The translations under genes were made by a program, and so were the position numbers. The notes beneath the pieces were generated by a model that was not told the origin of the DNA, did no database searches, and saw only the letters and a program-made list of their open reading frames with translations. This document shows positions 28,892 to 37,632 of a DNA stretch of 64,000 bases, in pieces. Each line of letters begins with the position of its first letter. The stretch's first letter is position 1. The stretch is from Vibrio sp. ES.051 (lineage in GTDB: Bacteria; Pseudomonadota; Gammaproteobacteria; Enterobacterales; Vibrionaceae): positions 992,001 to 1,056,000 of the forward strand of contig NZ_PDJL01000003.1 of the NCBI RefSeq assembly GCF_002563795.1, written 5' to 3'.

Positions 28892-30228
28892 CAGTTATCT
28901 CCGCTTTCTTTCTCTGACATGATCGGCCAGTCCACCATGTCGACACTGTCAAGGCGTGCTCTTGTGCACCAACCCTGCCATTTATCGATGAATGAAAAAT
29001 CTGGATCATACTGTTGTGTCTGTTTCTCTAAATTGAACTGGCGTGACCCACGCGGATCCGCTCCGACCCCTGCTAGGTATTGCCAATTACCCCAGTTAGA
29101 GCCAACGTCGTAATCAATGAGCTGAGTTTCAAAATAAGCCGCACCGTAGCGCCAATCTAATCCCAGTTCATGCACTAAACAGCTTGCCACCAATTGACGG
29201 CCTCGATTAGACATATAACCGGTTATATTGAGTTGATGCATGCACGCATTCACGATAGGAAATGGCGTCTCGCCTTTCTTCCACTGCTTAAAGCGCTGCG
29301 CATAAAAGCTTGTCAATGGCGGGCGGTTATGGATACCAGCAAAACGAAACAGTTTTTGCTGGTATTTCCTCGCGTACCAATAAAAATATTCACGCCACAA
29401 CAGTTCGAAATAGATCCAATAGGTGGAGTCATTTGCGCCATTCACCTGCTCATACCGCTTGAGCATGGCATAAATTGTTTTGGGTGAGACACTGCCACTC
29501 GCCAGCCAAGGTGAAAACTTGGTCGAGTACTCCATCCCATCGAGGCCGTTGCGTGTTTGCTTGTATTGGCTCGCGAGGAAAGAGGCGAAATAGCCTCGAC
29601 AATGTTCAAGGCCACTTTGTTCTCCTCCAAGAAATGTTGGCTTGGTATCGAAGTACAAGGTTGTTGTCGTAGGAAAGTTGACCCCATTCGGCATCGGAGG
29701 CAAACCACTAACATTAGCTTGGGGCTGCGATACTGATAGGCCTTCTACTTGTTTTCTAAATTGGGTGAAGGTTTCAGGTAAGCGGTGCAACTCAAACGGC
29801 AGTTGGTTCTCACTAAATAGAGTGCGTATCGCTTGTTGATTTATTGTGACGTACGGACAATCGTGTTGAATGTTTTTAAGCACCACTTGTTCATCCGTGC
29901 CAGCAAATACCTCGGCGTAAATATTAGTCACGCCAAAGCGATTAACCGCATATTTGATGGCTTGATATGGGTGAAGTTCTACCGACCATAAACGCTGATT
30001 AAATTTGCCGAGCGATCGATTCAAATCACTCAACGAGGCATCAAGAAATTGTTGCTTCTTACTCCCAAGCGAGGTTTCTTGCGCGAAATGACGCAGGTAA
30101 GGGGTCACCAAAGGGTGACAATATAAGCAAATCAACTCATCTACTTCAGCGCAAGCGCTTAATAGCAACGCATTATCGTGCAAACGCAAATCATTGCTGA
30201 ACCAATAAAGCCCTATTTTCTTTTCCAA
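28891..30228 (-). CDS. DASH-family cryptochrome
   Basis: A 445-aa cryptochrome that should bind FAD and a folate antenna and repair cyclobutane dimers in single-stranded DNA, perhaps also signal blue light. It starts with the DASH pattern [20 protein letters not shown], and the flavin region shows [42 protein letters not shown] and AGVGADPRG. The open frame reaches 30309, but the TTG at 30228 follows AGAGGG at correct spacing and begins exactly at the family start. Its stop codon overlaps the photolyase start (TGATG), so it leads the three-gene operon. Confidence 0.92.
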   Translation of the reverse strand: MEKKIGLYWFSNDLRLHDNALLLSACAEVDELICLYCHPLVTPYLRHFAQETSLGSKKQQFLDASLSDLNRSLGKFNQRLWSVELHPYQAIKYAVNRFGVTNIYAEVFAGTDEQVVLKNIQHDCPYVTINQQAIRTLFSENQLPFELHRLPETFTQFRKQVEGLSVSQPQANVSGLPPMPNGVNFPTTTTLYFDTKPTFLGGEQSGLEHCRGYFASFLASQYKQTRNGLDGMEYSTKFSPWLASGSVSPKTIYAMLKRYEQVNGANDSTYWIYFELLWREYFYWYARKYQQKLFRFAGIHNRPPLTSFYAQRFKQWKKGETPFPIVNACMHQLNITGYMSNRGRQLVASCLVHELGLDWRYGAAYFETQLIDYDVGSNWGNWQYLAGVGADPRGSRQFNLEKQTQQYDPDFSFIDKWQGWCTRARLDSVDMVDWPIMSEKESGDN

Positions 30229-30591
30229 GTTACACCCTCTCCCTATAACCGAAATCCTTGTGTCGCGGCATTCAGGTATCCAAATCACCTCAATGTGCGA
30301 GTTAAGCACCTTGTTTTAACTTGCATTTATACGCACAAGATATTTTCGAGATCATCGTTTCTACAAGCTTCGACTCAATCCCCCCAATATCGGTACAGAC
30401 TCCTTGTCCGATACAAATCACCAGCTCAAGTTTCATACAAGTGCTTTTGAAACCAACCAGTGACTTTATCGCTGGCTCTCTTAATCACTCATTTTTTATA
30501 TAAATCATGAAAAACCTGTAAAAATTAAGGCGATATTGGTTAATATCCGTTAGTCTAAGTCTAATTCTATTTTGCTACTACCATCGCAGAA
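30229..30591. other. Divergent intergenic region of 363 bases
   Basis: This stretch must hold promoters for the cryptochrome operon (leftward) and the GGDEF gene (rightward). No clear ECF-type light-response promoter or LitR-like palindrome was recognised by eye. The right part, near 30485-30560, is AT-rich, as expected of a promoter. Confidence 0.35.
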
Positions 30592-31605
30592 ATGACTGAC
30601 GAATTTAAAAAATCAACCGCTAACTTAAAGAAAGCGGTGCCACTAATGATCAAAAATCATGTTGCTGCAACGCCAGCCAACTACGCGCTTTGGTATACCT
30701 ATGTCGACAAAACCATTCCGGCACTTAACTTTGAGTTGGATACGATTTTGGAAAACTACGGTATTTGCCCACCCGCCACCAATAAGCAACTATATAACAG
30801 CTATGTGGCCGGAAAAGCAGAAACCAATCTGGAAGATCTTCGTACTAGTGTAGAAGTTTTGCTAAACCAAGTATCCCGCTCGATGAACGATACACTTTTA
30901 GATACCTCCACTTTTTCCGACATGGTGGACAAAAGCTTCAATAAGCTCGAAAAAGTCGAAGACAGCAGCTTAAGTATTGAAGAGGTCATGATCGTGATAC
31001 GTCAGCTGGTGGCCGAATCACACGAAATTCGTCATTCAACTAAGTTTCTGAATAACCAACTGACTAACGCCAGTGAAGAGATTTCTCGCCTCAAAAACCA
31101 ACTAGCGGATGTGCAAAAAGACGCTTTATTCGATGGTTTAACCAACCTTTACAATCGTCGCGCATTTGACAGTGACTTAGCTTCGTTGGTTGAAGCAAAC
31201 CAAGCGATGACATTAGTGATGCTCGATATCGACCATTTCAAATTACTTAACGACGATTATGGTCACCTTTTCGGAGATACGGTGCTAAAAGCCATCGCTC
31301 GCAGGCTACTGCAAAGTTGTCGGGATGGGATATGTGCGTATCGCTTTGGCGGTGAAGAATTCGCATTAATTGTGCCCAATAAGTCACTGCGGATTGCTCG
31401 CCAATATGCGGACACACAGCGTCGGATGATAGAAAAGCTACGCATCAGAGATAAACGTTCTGGCACTCAAGTTTACAACATTACTGCGTCTTTTGGTGTG
31501 GCGGAATTTGAAGTGGGTGACACACCAGAATCACTGGTGAATAAAGCAGATAAACAACTCTACGAAGCTAAGCAACTCGGTCGAAACCGCGTCATGCCTA
31601 TTTAA
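30592..31605 (+). CDS. Soluble diguanylate cyclase (GGDEF)
   Basis: A 337-aa protein without signal peptide or membrane segment. The N-terminal half (about residues 1-175) is helical and ends in a coiled coil (NNQLTNASEEISRLKNQLADVQ), a layout in which an N-terminal partner or ligand domain positions two catalytic domains. The C-terminal domain begins DALFDGLTNLYNRRAF, has LDIDHFKLLNDDYGH, and the active-site loop FGGEEF is intact. The RxxD inhibitory site is degenerate (RDGI). It should make cyclic di-GMP in the cytoplasm. It has no obvious operon partner. Confidence 0.88.
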   Translation: MTDEFKKSTANLKKAVPLMIKNHVAATPANYALWYTYVDKTIPALNFELDTILENYGICPPATNKQLYNSYVAGKAETNLEDLRTSVEVLLNQVSRSMNDTLLDTSTFSDMVDKSFNKLEKVEDSSLSIEEVMIVIRQLVAESHEIRHSTKFLNNQLTNASEEISRLKNQLADVQKDALFDGLTNLYNRRAFDSDLASLVEANQAMTLVMLDIDHFKLLNDDYGHLFGDTVLKAIARRLLQSCRDGICAYRFGGEEFALIVPNKSLRIARQYADTQRRMIEKLRIRDKRSGTQVYNITASFGVAEFEVGDTPESLVNKADKQLYEAKQLGRNRVMPI

Positions 31606-31658
31606 CTAAGCCTAAATCCATTTGGCTGCGCATTTTATTTTTCAGAAGCCAAATAACG

Positions 31659-31682
31659 AAACCCCGTATCTATACGAGGTTG
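31659..31682. terminator. Hairpin between convergent GGDEF and unknown genes
   Basis: AACC-CCGTAT pairs with ATACG-A-GGTT around a two-base loop. T content after the stem is low on both strands, so it is a weak bidirectional terminator at best. Confidence 0.5.
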
Positions 31683-31700
31683 CGTATTAATCGGCGAGTT

Positions 31701-32276
31701 TTAATCAACGCTATAGCAGTAGCTTAACACGTAGTCATCCCCATTTTTTGCTGTGTATTCTTTGTCTTCACTACACGCCATTGGTTTGCCTTTTTTGTCA
31801 CCTTTCACGAGGCTGATCCAGTGGCGCATTGCGGTCGGTGCGTTCCCTGTCAGTTCCGGACTAAACGTAGTGCGCGTTTCTAATTGAATGTCATCTATAT
31901 CCATCAACTCCACACATCCCGTGCCTTTGTGACAACCAAACATCACTTCTACATGGTTACCTGACTCATCCTTGAACAAAACTGACTTAGGATCTTCTTT
32001 TTCACTTGTATACGCGACAAAATGTTTTGGGCTTTGCAGGCCGCTGTGCGTGCCGTCTTTGAAGTAGGCCAACACATGGCGGTAATCGATGACGTAACTT
32101 GACACATCTTGGTGCGACCCGTTCTCCAATGGGAACATGCGGTCTAGCAGTTGCTTCGCTTTAATTTGCTTCTCACTTTGCTGCTCAGCATTTACCGCTT
32201 CGACGGCAAATACAGCTTCAGCGATAAATGGGCGTTGTTGTTGTATCTCTTTTTTATCGAAATTCAGCATATTCAT
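31701..32276 (-). CDS. Unknown protein divergent from DUF3612-like regulator
   Basis: A 191-aa protein that I do not recognise. No signal peptide or membrane segment is seen. Residues 1-50 are charged and probably helical; the rest looks like mixed beta structure with SYVIDYRHVLAYFKDG, SVLFKDESGNHVEVMFGC and a C-terminal YVLSYCYSVD. Several cysteines (FGCHKGTGCVEL, MACSED) could bind metal. The open frame begins at 32282, but ATG 32276 is better spaced (eight bases) from the GAGG ribosome site. It is divergent from an HTH/DUF3612-type regulator across 175 bases, so it is a candidate target of that regulator. Confidence 0.6.
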   Translation of the reverse strand: MNMLNFDKKEIQQQRPFIAEAVFAVEAVNAEQQSEKQIKAKQLLDRMFPLENGSHQDVSSYVIDYRHVLAYFKDGTHSGLQSPKHFVAYTSEKEDPKSVLFKDESGNHVEVMFGCHKGTGCVELMDIDDIQLETRTTFSPELTGNAPTAMRHWISLVKGDKKGKPMACSEDKEYTAKNGDDYVLSYCYSVD

Positions 32277-32404
32277 CGTCATATCCTCGCACTTAAAAAA
32301 CTCGTCCTAGAGTAAAAACTTAATTCCTTTGTTTAAGTTTCAGGCAATTCTGTGAAGTTGATGGTTAATTTCCTTGCCTGCTCAGTATGTAGAATAGCGA
32401 AAAA

Positions 32405-32450
32405 TTGACTACAATTTCACAACAAAAATTTTACAATGTGAATTTTACAA
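32405..32450 (+). promoter_or_regulatory. Candidate promoter/operator with direct repeats before the DUF3612-like gene
   Basis: The 10-mer AATTTTACAA occurs twice (32427-32436 and 32441-32450) with a 4-base spacer, the second copy ending one base before the ATG. TTGACT at 32405 and TACAAT at 32432 resemble -35 and -10 boxes, but the spacing of 21 is long. No ribosome site is visible, so the mRNA may be leaderless or nearly so. The repeats could be an autoregulatory site. Confidence 0.4.
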
Positions 32451-32451
32451 A

Positions 32452-34008
32452 ATGTCTGTGTCAAAAAGCCTTATTCGTCAGTCACACTTTCTTGGTACGA
32501 AAATAAGAAACCTAAGAAAGAACAACCATTTAACTATGGAGGATTTATCTACACGTTGTGTAAGGATAAATCCTGAGTACGCGCCTTCGGTTTCCTACCT
32601 TTCTATGATTGAACGTGGAAAACGCGTTCCAAGCATCGATATGCTCGAAGTGATCGCGGAAGTTTTTCAAAAAAATCCCGCTTGGTTTTTAGATGATGAA
32701 CCCGAATTAGACGCGATAACGCCCAACAAAGGCAATCGCGGTGGGATCAATGGAATGGCGCTGGAGCCTAGTTTTTTGTTTTCTAATGATATTCTCCAAA
32801 TCGCGATCCCAGAAATGCTGTCTCAAACTGGTATTACGGGACGTCAATTTGCACATTTGTTGATTCGCGCTCATCAGGAAAACCACCAAAATCACTTTCC
32901 CGATTTAGAACGAGCCGCAGAAGAAGTCGGTTTAAAGCGTTTGAATTTGTCGGTAGAAGATCTGATCGATATTGCTAAAAGCCTGGGATTGGGTATTCGT
33001 TGGATAGACCGCGCTCCACAGGACGTGATTGACGAACTAGGCGTTAACGCTAAGCAGCTGATCACTTCGTTTATGGAACCTCCGGGAACCATATACTTAA
33101 ACAAACGAATGCGCGATTACCCAACAAGACTGAAGTACGATTTAGCGGTGTATATTGGTCATCGTGTACTACACAGCAGCGATGCAATGAATAATGTTCT
33201 GTCTGTTGGCCATCAACATAACTGGGAACAAATGGACAATTCGGTTTCTAACTCAGAATTAAACTCACAAGATATCTTGCAAGCATGGCGTGATTTTGAG
33301 TCCAGCTTCTTTGCGGGCGCATTACTGTGTCCAAAGGTGCCATTCCGCCAACTTTTAGACCGTTCAGGATACGAGATAGACGTCCACAAAAAAGCCGGGG
33401 TTTCACCCTCTGTCGCGATGCGTCGTATGACGGTGGTATCACCTTATCCGCACTGGCACTACTTTGATGCTTATGGACCGGGGAAACTGAAGGCAGTCTA
33501 TCGTGGCAACGGTATCCCACTTCCTTGGGGCAACATGCGGAAGGTTAACGACCCTTGCCAGCATTGGGCTGTATTTCGACGCTTAGCAGAGCCTCTCGAC
33601 ACCAGCTCTGCGCAAATTTCAATTTTGAATGTGGGCGATGAACCTCGTATTTACTGTTGTGAGTCGGTCAATGTGTTTGATCCTGCCGGAAACAATCGCG
33701 TGCTATGTGCAGGGATTGATTTGAACCCGGCCATCTCTGCTCAAGGTGGCGACGCGGTTTCTATCGCGGAAGAGCTCAAATCCCTGTGCGTCGCCTCCGG
33801 CGGAAGTAGTGTCATCCCAACACACATCAAAAAAGATTTAACGGTTATCGCTAAAATATTAAATATCAACTGGATAGAACGAGGTATTCAAAGCCAAGCA
33901 AGACTCATTTGTTCAAGAGGCGCCGTCTGCCCGAGACAGCCAAGTTGTTATAGTCAGTGCGGTGATGCCGATGAGACGCCAGATGAAGTAAAAATTATTG
34001 GTCTCTAA
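32452..34008 (+). CDS. HTH regulator with DUF3612-like C-terminal region
   Basis: A 518-aa regulator. Residues 5-75 form an XRE-type helix-turn-helix (LGTKIRNLRKNNHLTMEDLSTR ... SYLSMIERGKRVPSIDMLEVIAEVF). The rest resembles the large DUF3612-type or short-chain fatty acyl regulators (ScfR/RamB-like), with an ImmA-like middle lacking an obvious HExxH zinc site and a cysteine-rich end (CSRGAVCPRQPSCYSQCG) that may hold a metal or FeS centre. In other vibrios such genes lie near glyoxylate-shunt genes; none are here. The ATG lacks a ribosome site. The ligand is unknown. Confidence 0.75.
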   Translation: MSVSKSLIRQSHFLGTKIRNLRKNNHLTMEDLSTRCVRINPEYAPSVSYLSMIERGKRVPSIDMLEVIAEVFQKNPAWFLDDEPELDAITPNKGNRGGINGMALEPSFLFSNDILQIAIPEMLSQTGITGRQFAHLLIRAHQENHQNHFPDLERAAEEVGLKRLNLSVEDLIDIAKSLGLGIRWIDRAPQDVIDELGVNAKQLITSFMEPPGTIYLNKRMRDYPTRLKYDLAVYIGHRVLHSSDAMNNVLSVGHQHNWEQMDNSVSNSELNSQDILQAWRDFESSFFAGALLCPKVPFRQLLDRSGYEIDVHKKAGVSPSVAMRRMTVVSPYPHWHYFDAYGPGKLKAVYRGNGIPLPWGNMRKVNDPCQHWAVFRRLAEPLDTSSAQISILNVGDEPRIYCCESVNVFDPAGNNRVLCAGIDLNPAISAQGGDAVSIAEELKSLCVASGGSSVIPTHIKKDLTVIAKILNINWIERGIQSQARLICSRGAVCPRQPSCYSQCGDADETPDEVKIIGL

Positions 34009-34012
34009 AAAG

Positions 34013-34119
34013 AAAAAACGCCAATCACAATGATCGTGATTGGCGGTATATAATTGTGAACAATGTGTATTCACTAACAACGTCAGTTGGCTAGGTGACC
34101 CTCGGCTTAATAAGGGTCA
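34013..34119 (-). ncRNA. qrr: Qrr quorum-regulatory small RNA (first copy)
   Basis: An Hfq-dependent RNA of about 107 nt that base-pairs with mRNAs of the quorum-sensing master regulator (LuxR/OpaR type), aphA and others. From the predicted +1 it has the Qrr 5' hairpin (TGACCC ... GGGTCA), the nearly invariant pairing core CCAACTGACGTTGTTAGTG, a TTGTTCACAA segment and a terminator hairpin (CGCCAATCAC / GTGATTGGCG) with a T run. A perfect sigma-54 promoter and a LuxO box lie upstream. It converges on the DUF3612-like gene, ending five bases from its stop codon. Which Qrr number it is cannot be told. Confidence 0.96.
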
Positions 34120-34130
34120 ATATTAGTAAA

Positions 34131-34145
34131 GCACAATGCGTGCCA
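34131..34145 (-). promoter_or_regulatory. Sigma-54 promoter of first qrr gene
   Basis: On the minus strand the sequence reads TGGCACGCATTGTGC, with GG and GC spaced as in the -24/-12 consensus. Counting 12 bases on puts +1 at 34119, exactly at the conserved Qrr 5' end TGACCC. Confidence 0.93.
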
Positions 34146-34205
34146 ACTTTTAAAAGGCTATTTTCACTCGATCTTGATGCATATCGATGCTTTATCGACC
34201 AACAA

Positions 34206-34241
34206 TTTCGCAAAATGCTTTTGCAAAATGCAATTTTGCGC
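34206..34241. promoter_or_regulatory. LuxO-type activator boxes upstream of first qrr gene
   Basis: TTGCAAAATGCAA at 34221-34233 is a perfect TTGCA-N3-TGCAA palindrome as described for LuxO. It lies about 102-114 bases before +1. A degenerate copy (TCGCAAAATGCTT) abuts it at 34208-34220, and TTGCGCAA follows at 34236-34243. Confidence 0.85.
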
Positions 34242-34245
34242 AAAT

Positions 34246-34451
34246 ATGCTATGTGTCACATTGCTACTAATTAATTTCTCAAGAAAGAGCGTCTTTCTCT
34301 TTTTCTCTACAACTTAACGCATTAGTACTCACTCGCGTGTCAATGGCTGCGAAAAAGCTTACATAACAACGATGAACGTTCAGGATGAAAAAAGGCTTAC
34401 ATTGATGTAATCCTCTCTTTGAAAGACTGCTTTTATCCCCTAAATAAGGTC
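34246..34451. other. Intergenic remainder upstream of first qrr
   Basis: No gene or known site is recognised between the LuxO boxes and the end of the CHASE-GGDEF gene. The stretch is AT-rich. Confidence 0.35.
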
Positions 34452-35810
34452 TTATTCGCCACCGTGTTTTTGTTGGTACATTCTCTCATCAGCTATTTTC
34501 ATCATCTGTTCTGGAGACAACATCTCTGGATCAAATAGCGCGTATCCAATACTGCTGCGCAAATAAATGAGGGTTTCATCATAAATCACTGGCGTCGAAC
34601 ACAACGCCAACCTGATCTTCTGCAATAAGAATTGAACATTGTCTTTCGTTCCTGGATTATGGACCATCACCAAAAACTCATCCCCCCCCATCCGAGCAAC
34701 AATATCAGACTTACGCAACGTGCTTTGAATCCTTTCTGCTGTTGCAATCAAAACCTTATCGCCAGCATCATGACCGTAGGTATCGTTAATGTATTTAAAC
34801 CTATCGAGGTCAATATTGATTAGCGCAAAACTGTAACGCTTTTTATAACGTTTCGCGATTTCGAATTGCAGTTTGTAGTATTTCATAAAATAGCGACGGT
34901 TCGGTAGCTGCGTCAGTTCATCGTGTAGTGCACGATCATCGGCAATACTATATAAGCGGTAGATGACGATAAGTGCCATGCTCAATATAAACACCACGGG
35001 ATAACCGATTGTTCTTGCCAAATAAAGCTGATGCCAAGGTGCTTGAGTACCTAACTCAGTATCAGAAGAAACCGTCATCAACCACCCTCCATAAGGAAGT
35101 TGGACGATGGCTTTTGCGTAGGTAGCTTCAGCTTGATGTTTTGTTCCAAAGAAAATGTCGCCAAATGTACCATGGCTATCATAACTACGAATCATTAATG
35201 GGTAGCGATAAGCGAAGTCCATAACACCGGTTTCTCGCATCAGCGCATCAAAGTCTATAACCGCATTAATGACTCCCCAATAATCGTTATTCAAAGGGGG
35301 GTCAAGGAAAACAGGCACATGTGCAATCAGCCCCGAGCCACCTTGGACCAAAGTGATAGGCCCAGCAATTAAAATGCCTTGTATCTCTTTGGCTTTTTGC
35401 ACCTGTCCCCACTGCTGTGGCACAGTGCGGTAGTCTAGTCCTTTTACCCGTTCATTTCCCTCAAACGGAAAGACATAATTGACGACATCATTTTCTGCAA
35501 TACCAATAACCGTAATATGTTCGCTTTCTCCTAAAATACGATTAGCGGCAATCGTCAGCTCACTTTCTTGACTGTCCGGCAGCAAGGCGACTAATGTGGC
35601 TAGCGTGCTTATTTTATACATATCTGCCATAAGTGCCGCTTCCAAATTGGCACGAAGGGTAAAGAGCAGTTCTTTCGCCTCAACTTGAGTTCGCTCTTGG
35701 TAAAGCGCCTGTTGGTTTCGATGAAGCAGTTCAATAACCCCAACACACAAAGCGAAAAAAGTAAGAAAAAGCAATGCAAAATAGTATTTTTTTCTGGGTG
35801 GATAATGCAT
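34452..35810 (-). CDS. CHASE-domain diguanylate cyclase
   Basis: A 452-aa inner-membrane cyclic di-GMP synthase. A first membrane segment covers about residues 9-27 and a second about 269-289, enclosing a periplasmic CHASE-like sensor (PVFLDPPLNNDYWGVINAVIDFDALM is typical). The GGDEF domain starts LHDELTQLPNRRYF; its active loop MGGDEF is intact, and the inhibitory site RKSD lies five residues before it, so product feedback is expected. Of the three GGDEF proteins in this window it alone keeps that site. The gene ends shortly after the qrr control region and faces away from alkB. The ligand is unknown. Confidence 0.88.
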   Translation of the reverse strand: MHYPPRKKYYFALLFLTFFALCVGVIELLHRNQQALYQERTQVEAKELLFTLRANLEAALMADMYKISTLATLVALLPDSQESELTIAANRILGESEHITVIGIAENDVVNYVFPFEGNERVKGLDYRTVPQQWGQVQKAKEIQGILIAGPITLVQGGSGLIAHVPVFLDPPLNNDYWGVINAVIDFDALMRETGVMDFAYRYPLMIRSYDSHGTFGDIFFGTKHQAEATYAKAIVQLPYGGWLMTVSSDTELGTQAPWHQLYLARTIGYPVVFILSMALIVIYRLYSIADDRALHDELTQLPNRRYFMKYYKLQFEIAKRYKKRYSFALINIDLDRFKYINDTYGHDAGDKVLIATAERIQSTLRKSDIVARMGGDEFLVMVHNPGTKDNVQFLLQKIRLALCSTPVIYDETLIYLRSSIGYALFDPEMLSPEQMMKIADERMYQQKHGGE

Positions 35811-35936
35811 ATATTCTCCACTGCTCGTATAACATTACGAAAATTTTTACATGTTGTTAAAATTCTTATTATAAGAATAACCAATCATTATAAAAAAGTA
35901 ATAATAAATGCTGATTTTTAGACATTAAATAGAGGG

Positions 35937-36548
35937 ATGATGAAACAACAAGGCGACTTATTTACAGGCACTCAATGGCAGGAAATTAACAGAGGTAAAC
36001 TCTACTACGACCCTAATTTTCTTAGTCACTTAGAAGCCAACCAGTACTTTGAACAGCTTCGAGAAACACTCCCTTGGCAGCAAGAGCGCATCACTATGTT
36101 CGGGAGGTCAGTTCTTCAACCACGCTTACAAGCGTGGCACGGTGACGCCACTTATACTTATTCCGGCCTGACAATGCAGCCTCATCCTTGGACGCCAGAG
36201 TTATACCAACTTAAAGCGCGCTGTGAATCTATTGCAGACGCCCACTTTAATTCAGTACTCGCGAATTTATATCGGAACGGACAAGACTCAATGGGCTGGC
36301 ATCAAGATAATGAGCCAGAACTTGGGCGAAACCCGGTGATCGCCTCTTTGAACTTAGGCGATACACGTCGATTTCTACTGAGAGATTTACATTGTAAAAC
36401 CGAGATAGAGTTCGAGCTTTCTCACGGTTCGTTATTAATTATGGCAGGAGAACTCCAACACCATTGGAAACACAGCGTACCTAAGACGGCAAAACAGAAA
36501 AACGAGCGTATCAATTTGACTTTCAGGCAAATTAATACGCTCGATTAA
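35937..36548 (+). CDS. alkB: AlkB-type 2-oxoglutarate/iron dioxygenase
   Basis: A 203-aa DNA/RNA repair dioxygenase that oxidatively removes methyl groups from N1-methyladenine and N3-methylcytosine. The iron ligands are His122 and Asp124 in GWHQDNEPELG and a histidine near 179 in HHWKHSVPK. The 2-oxoglutarate arginines are in ERINLTFRQI. The length and motif layout match the short AlkB-like (ALKBH2/3-like) proteins. ATG 35937 directly follows GAGGG; the ATG codon at 35940 is an equally possible start. No ada gene is adjacent. Confidence 0.9.
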   Translation: MMKQQGDLFTGTQWQEINRGKLYYDPNFLSHLEANQYFEQLRETLPWQQERITMFGRSVLQPRLQAWHGDATYTYSGLTMQPHPWTPELYQLKARCESIADAHFNSVLANLYRNGQDSMGWHQDNEPELGRNPVIASLNLGDTRRFLLRDLHCKTEIEFELSHGSLLIMAGELQHHWKHSVPKTAKQKNERINLTFRQINTLD

Positions 36549-36609
36549 TCTCAAATTCTTCGCTCAACGAGCCTGCGTTCGTTTGTGCATACGAGTCAAA
36601 CTTATTCGC

Positions 36610-36828
36610 TTAACAAAAAGTCTCGACATACAAGGCTTCCACCTTGTCTCTCGCCCACTGGGTCTTACGCAAAAACTTAAGCGACGACTTGATGGACGGA
36701 TCTTTCTTAAAGCAGTTGACTCGAATGCGTTCATACAGACCATTCCAACCAAAGTGCTCGACTAGACGGGTGACGATTTTTTCTAAACTCAACCCATGCA
36801 GTGGGTTATTAGGCTGTTCGTTGTTCAT
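36610..36828 (-). CDS. VF530-family DNA-binding protein (DUF2132)
   Basis: A 72-aa protein of the VF530 family, named from Vibrio fischeri and known structurally as a helical fold. The conserved pattern [57 protein letters not shown] is seen in parts across residues 8-64. DNA binding has been suggested for the family. It is convergent with alkB and lies 80 bases before the nitroreductase gene stop. No further context clue. Confidence 0.85.
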   Translation of the reverse strand: MNNEQPNNPLHGLSLEKIVTRLVEHFGWNGLYERIRVNCFKKDPSIKSSLKFLRKTQWARDKVEALYVETFC

Positions 36829-36908
36829 GATGTTAATCCGATAATGGTACCAAATTGCGGGCTAATCTAACTCAAACCGATGCAGCCGCCTAATCTTTTT
36901 GAAGAGCA

Positions 36909-37562
36909 TTAGATCTCGGTGAATACCGTTTCTGCGTCCCAGCGAGATTTTGGTGTTTTCGCATTAAAGTCATCTTCTGCGTGGTAACCCAACGGTACGA
37001 CCACAACACTGGTGTAACCCTTTTCGCGCAAACCAAACTCTTCATCAAGAACCTTAGGGTCAAACCCCTCAATCGGCACAGCGTCGAACCCTAATGCTGA
37101 AGCACCCAGCAACACCGTGCCCACATTGAGATAAACCTGTTTCTCCATCCAGTGATTGGCATCTTTTAAGTCAAAGCGGTGCAGATTGACGAAGTAGCGA
37201 CGGCCACCGCGTACGGCTGCTTTTGCGTCTTCTGTTGGGAACCGACCATCTTGCTCTTCTTGAGCCAATAGTGCTTCCATATAATCGTTGTCGATACCAG
37301 TTTTTGCGCAGAACACTAAAACGTGTGAAGCATTAAGAATTTTCGCAGCGTTGAAAGCGTAGTTCGCTTGTGCCGCTTTCGCGATACGTTGCTTTCCTTC
37401 TTCTGTACTTGCCAGAATGCAATGCCAAGGTTGGGAGTTGACACTCGATGGACTAAAACGAATCAGCTCTTTGACAGCATCGATTTTTTCTTGTGGCAGC
37501 TTGCGGGTTGGGTCAAACACTTTCGTTGAGTAACGAGATTTTGCAGCTTGTACGATATCCAT
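36909..37562 (-). CDS. nfsB: NfsB-type oxygen-insensitive NAD(P)H nitroreductase
   Basis: A 217-aa FMN-binding nitroreductase that reduces nitroaromatics, quinones or flavins in the cytoplasm. It has the start MDIVQAAKSRYSTKVFDPTRKLP, the FMN-binding SPSSVNSQPWHCILA, and VPIEGFDPKVLDEEFGLREKGYTSVVVVPLGYH near the end. This length and order match NfsB and the FRase I flavin reductase of Vibrio. It is the second nitroreductase-fold gene here besides the Frp/NfsA gene at 45.1 kb, but the two belong to separate subfamilies. Confidence 0.92.
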   Translation of the reverse strand: MDIVQAAKSRYSTKVFDPTRKLPQEKIDAVKELIRFSPSSVNSQPWHCILASTEEGKQRIAKAAQANYAFNAAKILNASHVLVFCAKTGIDNDYMEALLAQEEQDGRFPTEDAKAAVRGGRRYFVNLHRFDLKDANHWMEKQVYLNVGTVLLGASALGFDAVPIEGFDPKVLDEEFGLREKGYTSVVVVPLGYHAEDDFNAKTPKSRWDAETVFTEI

Positions 37563-37632
37563 GAGGTTCTCCAGTTAATGAGTTTAAGCTAATTAACAGG
37601 ATAACCTCATAAGACAAATGGAAAAACCGATT

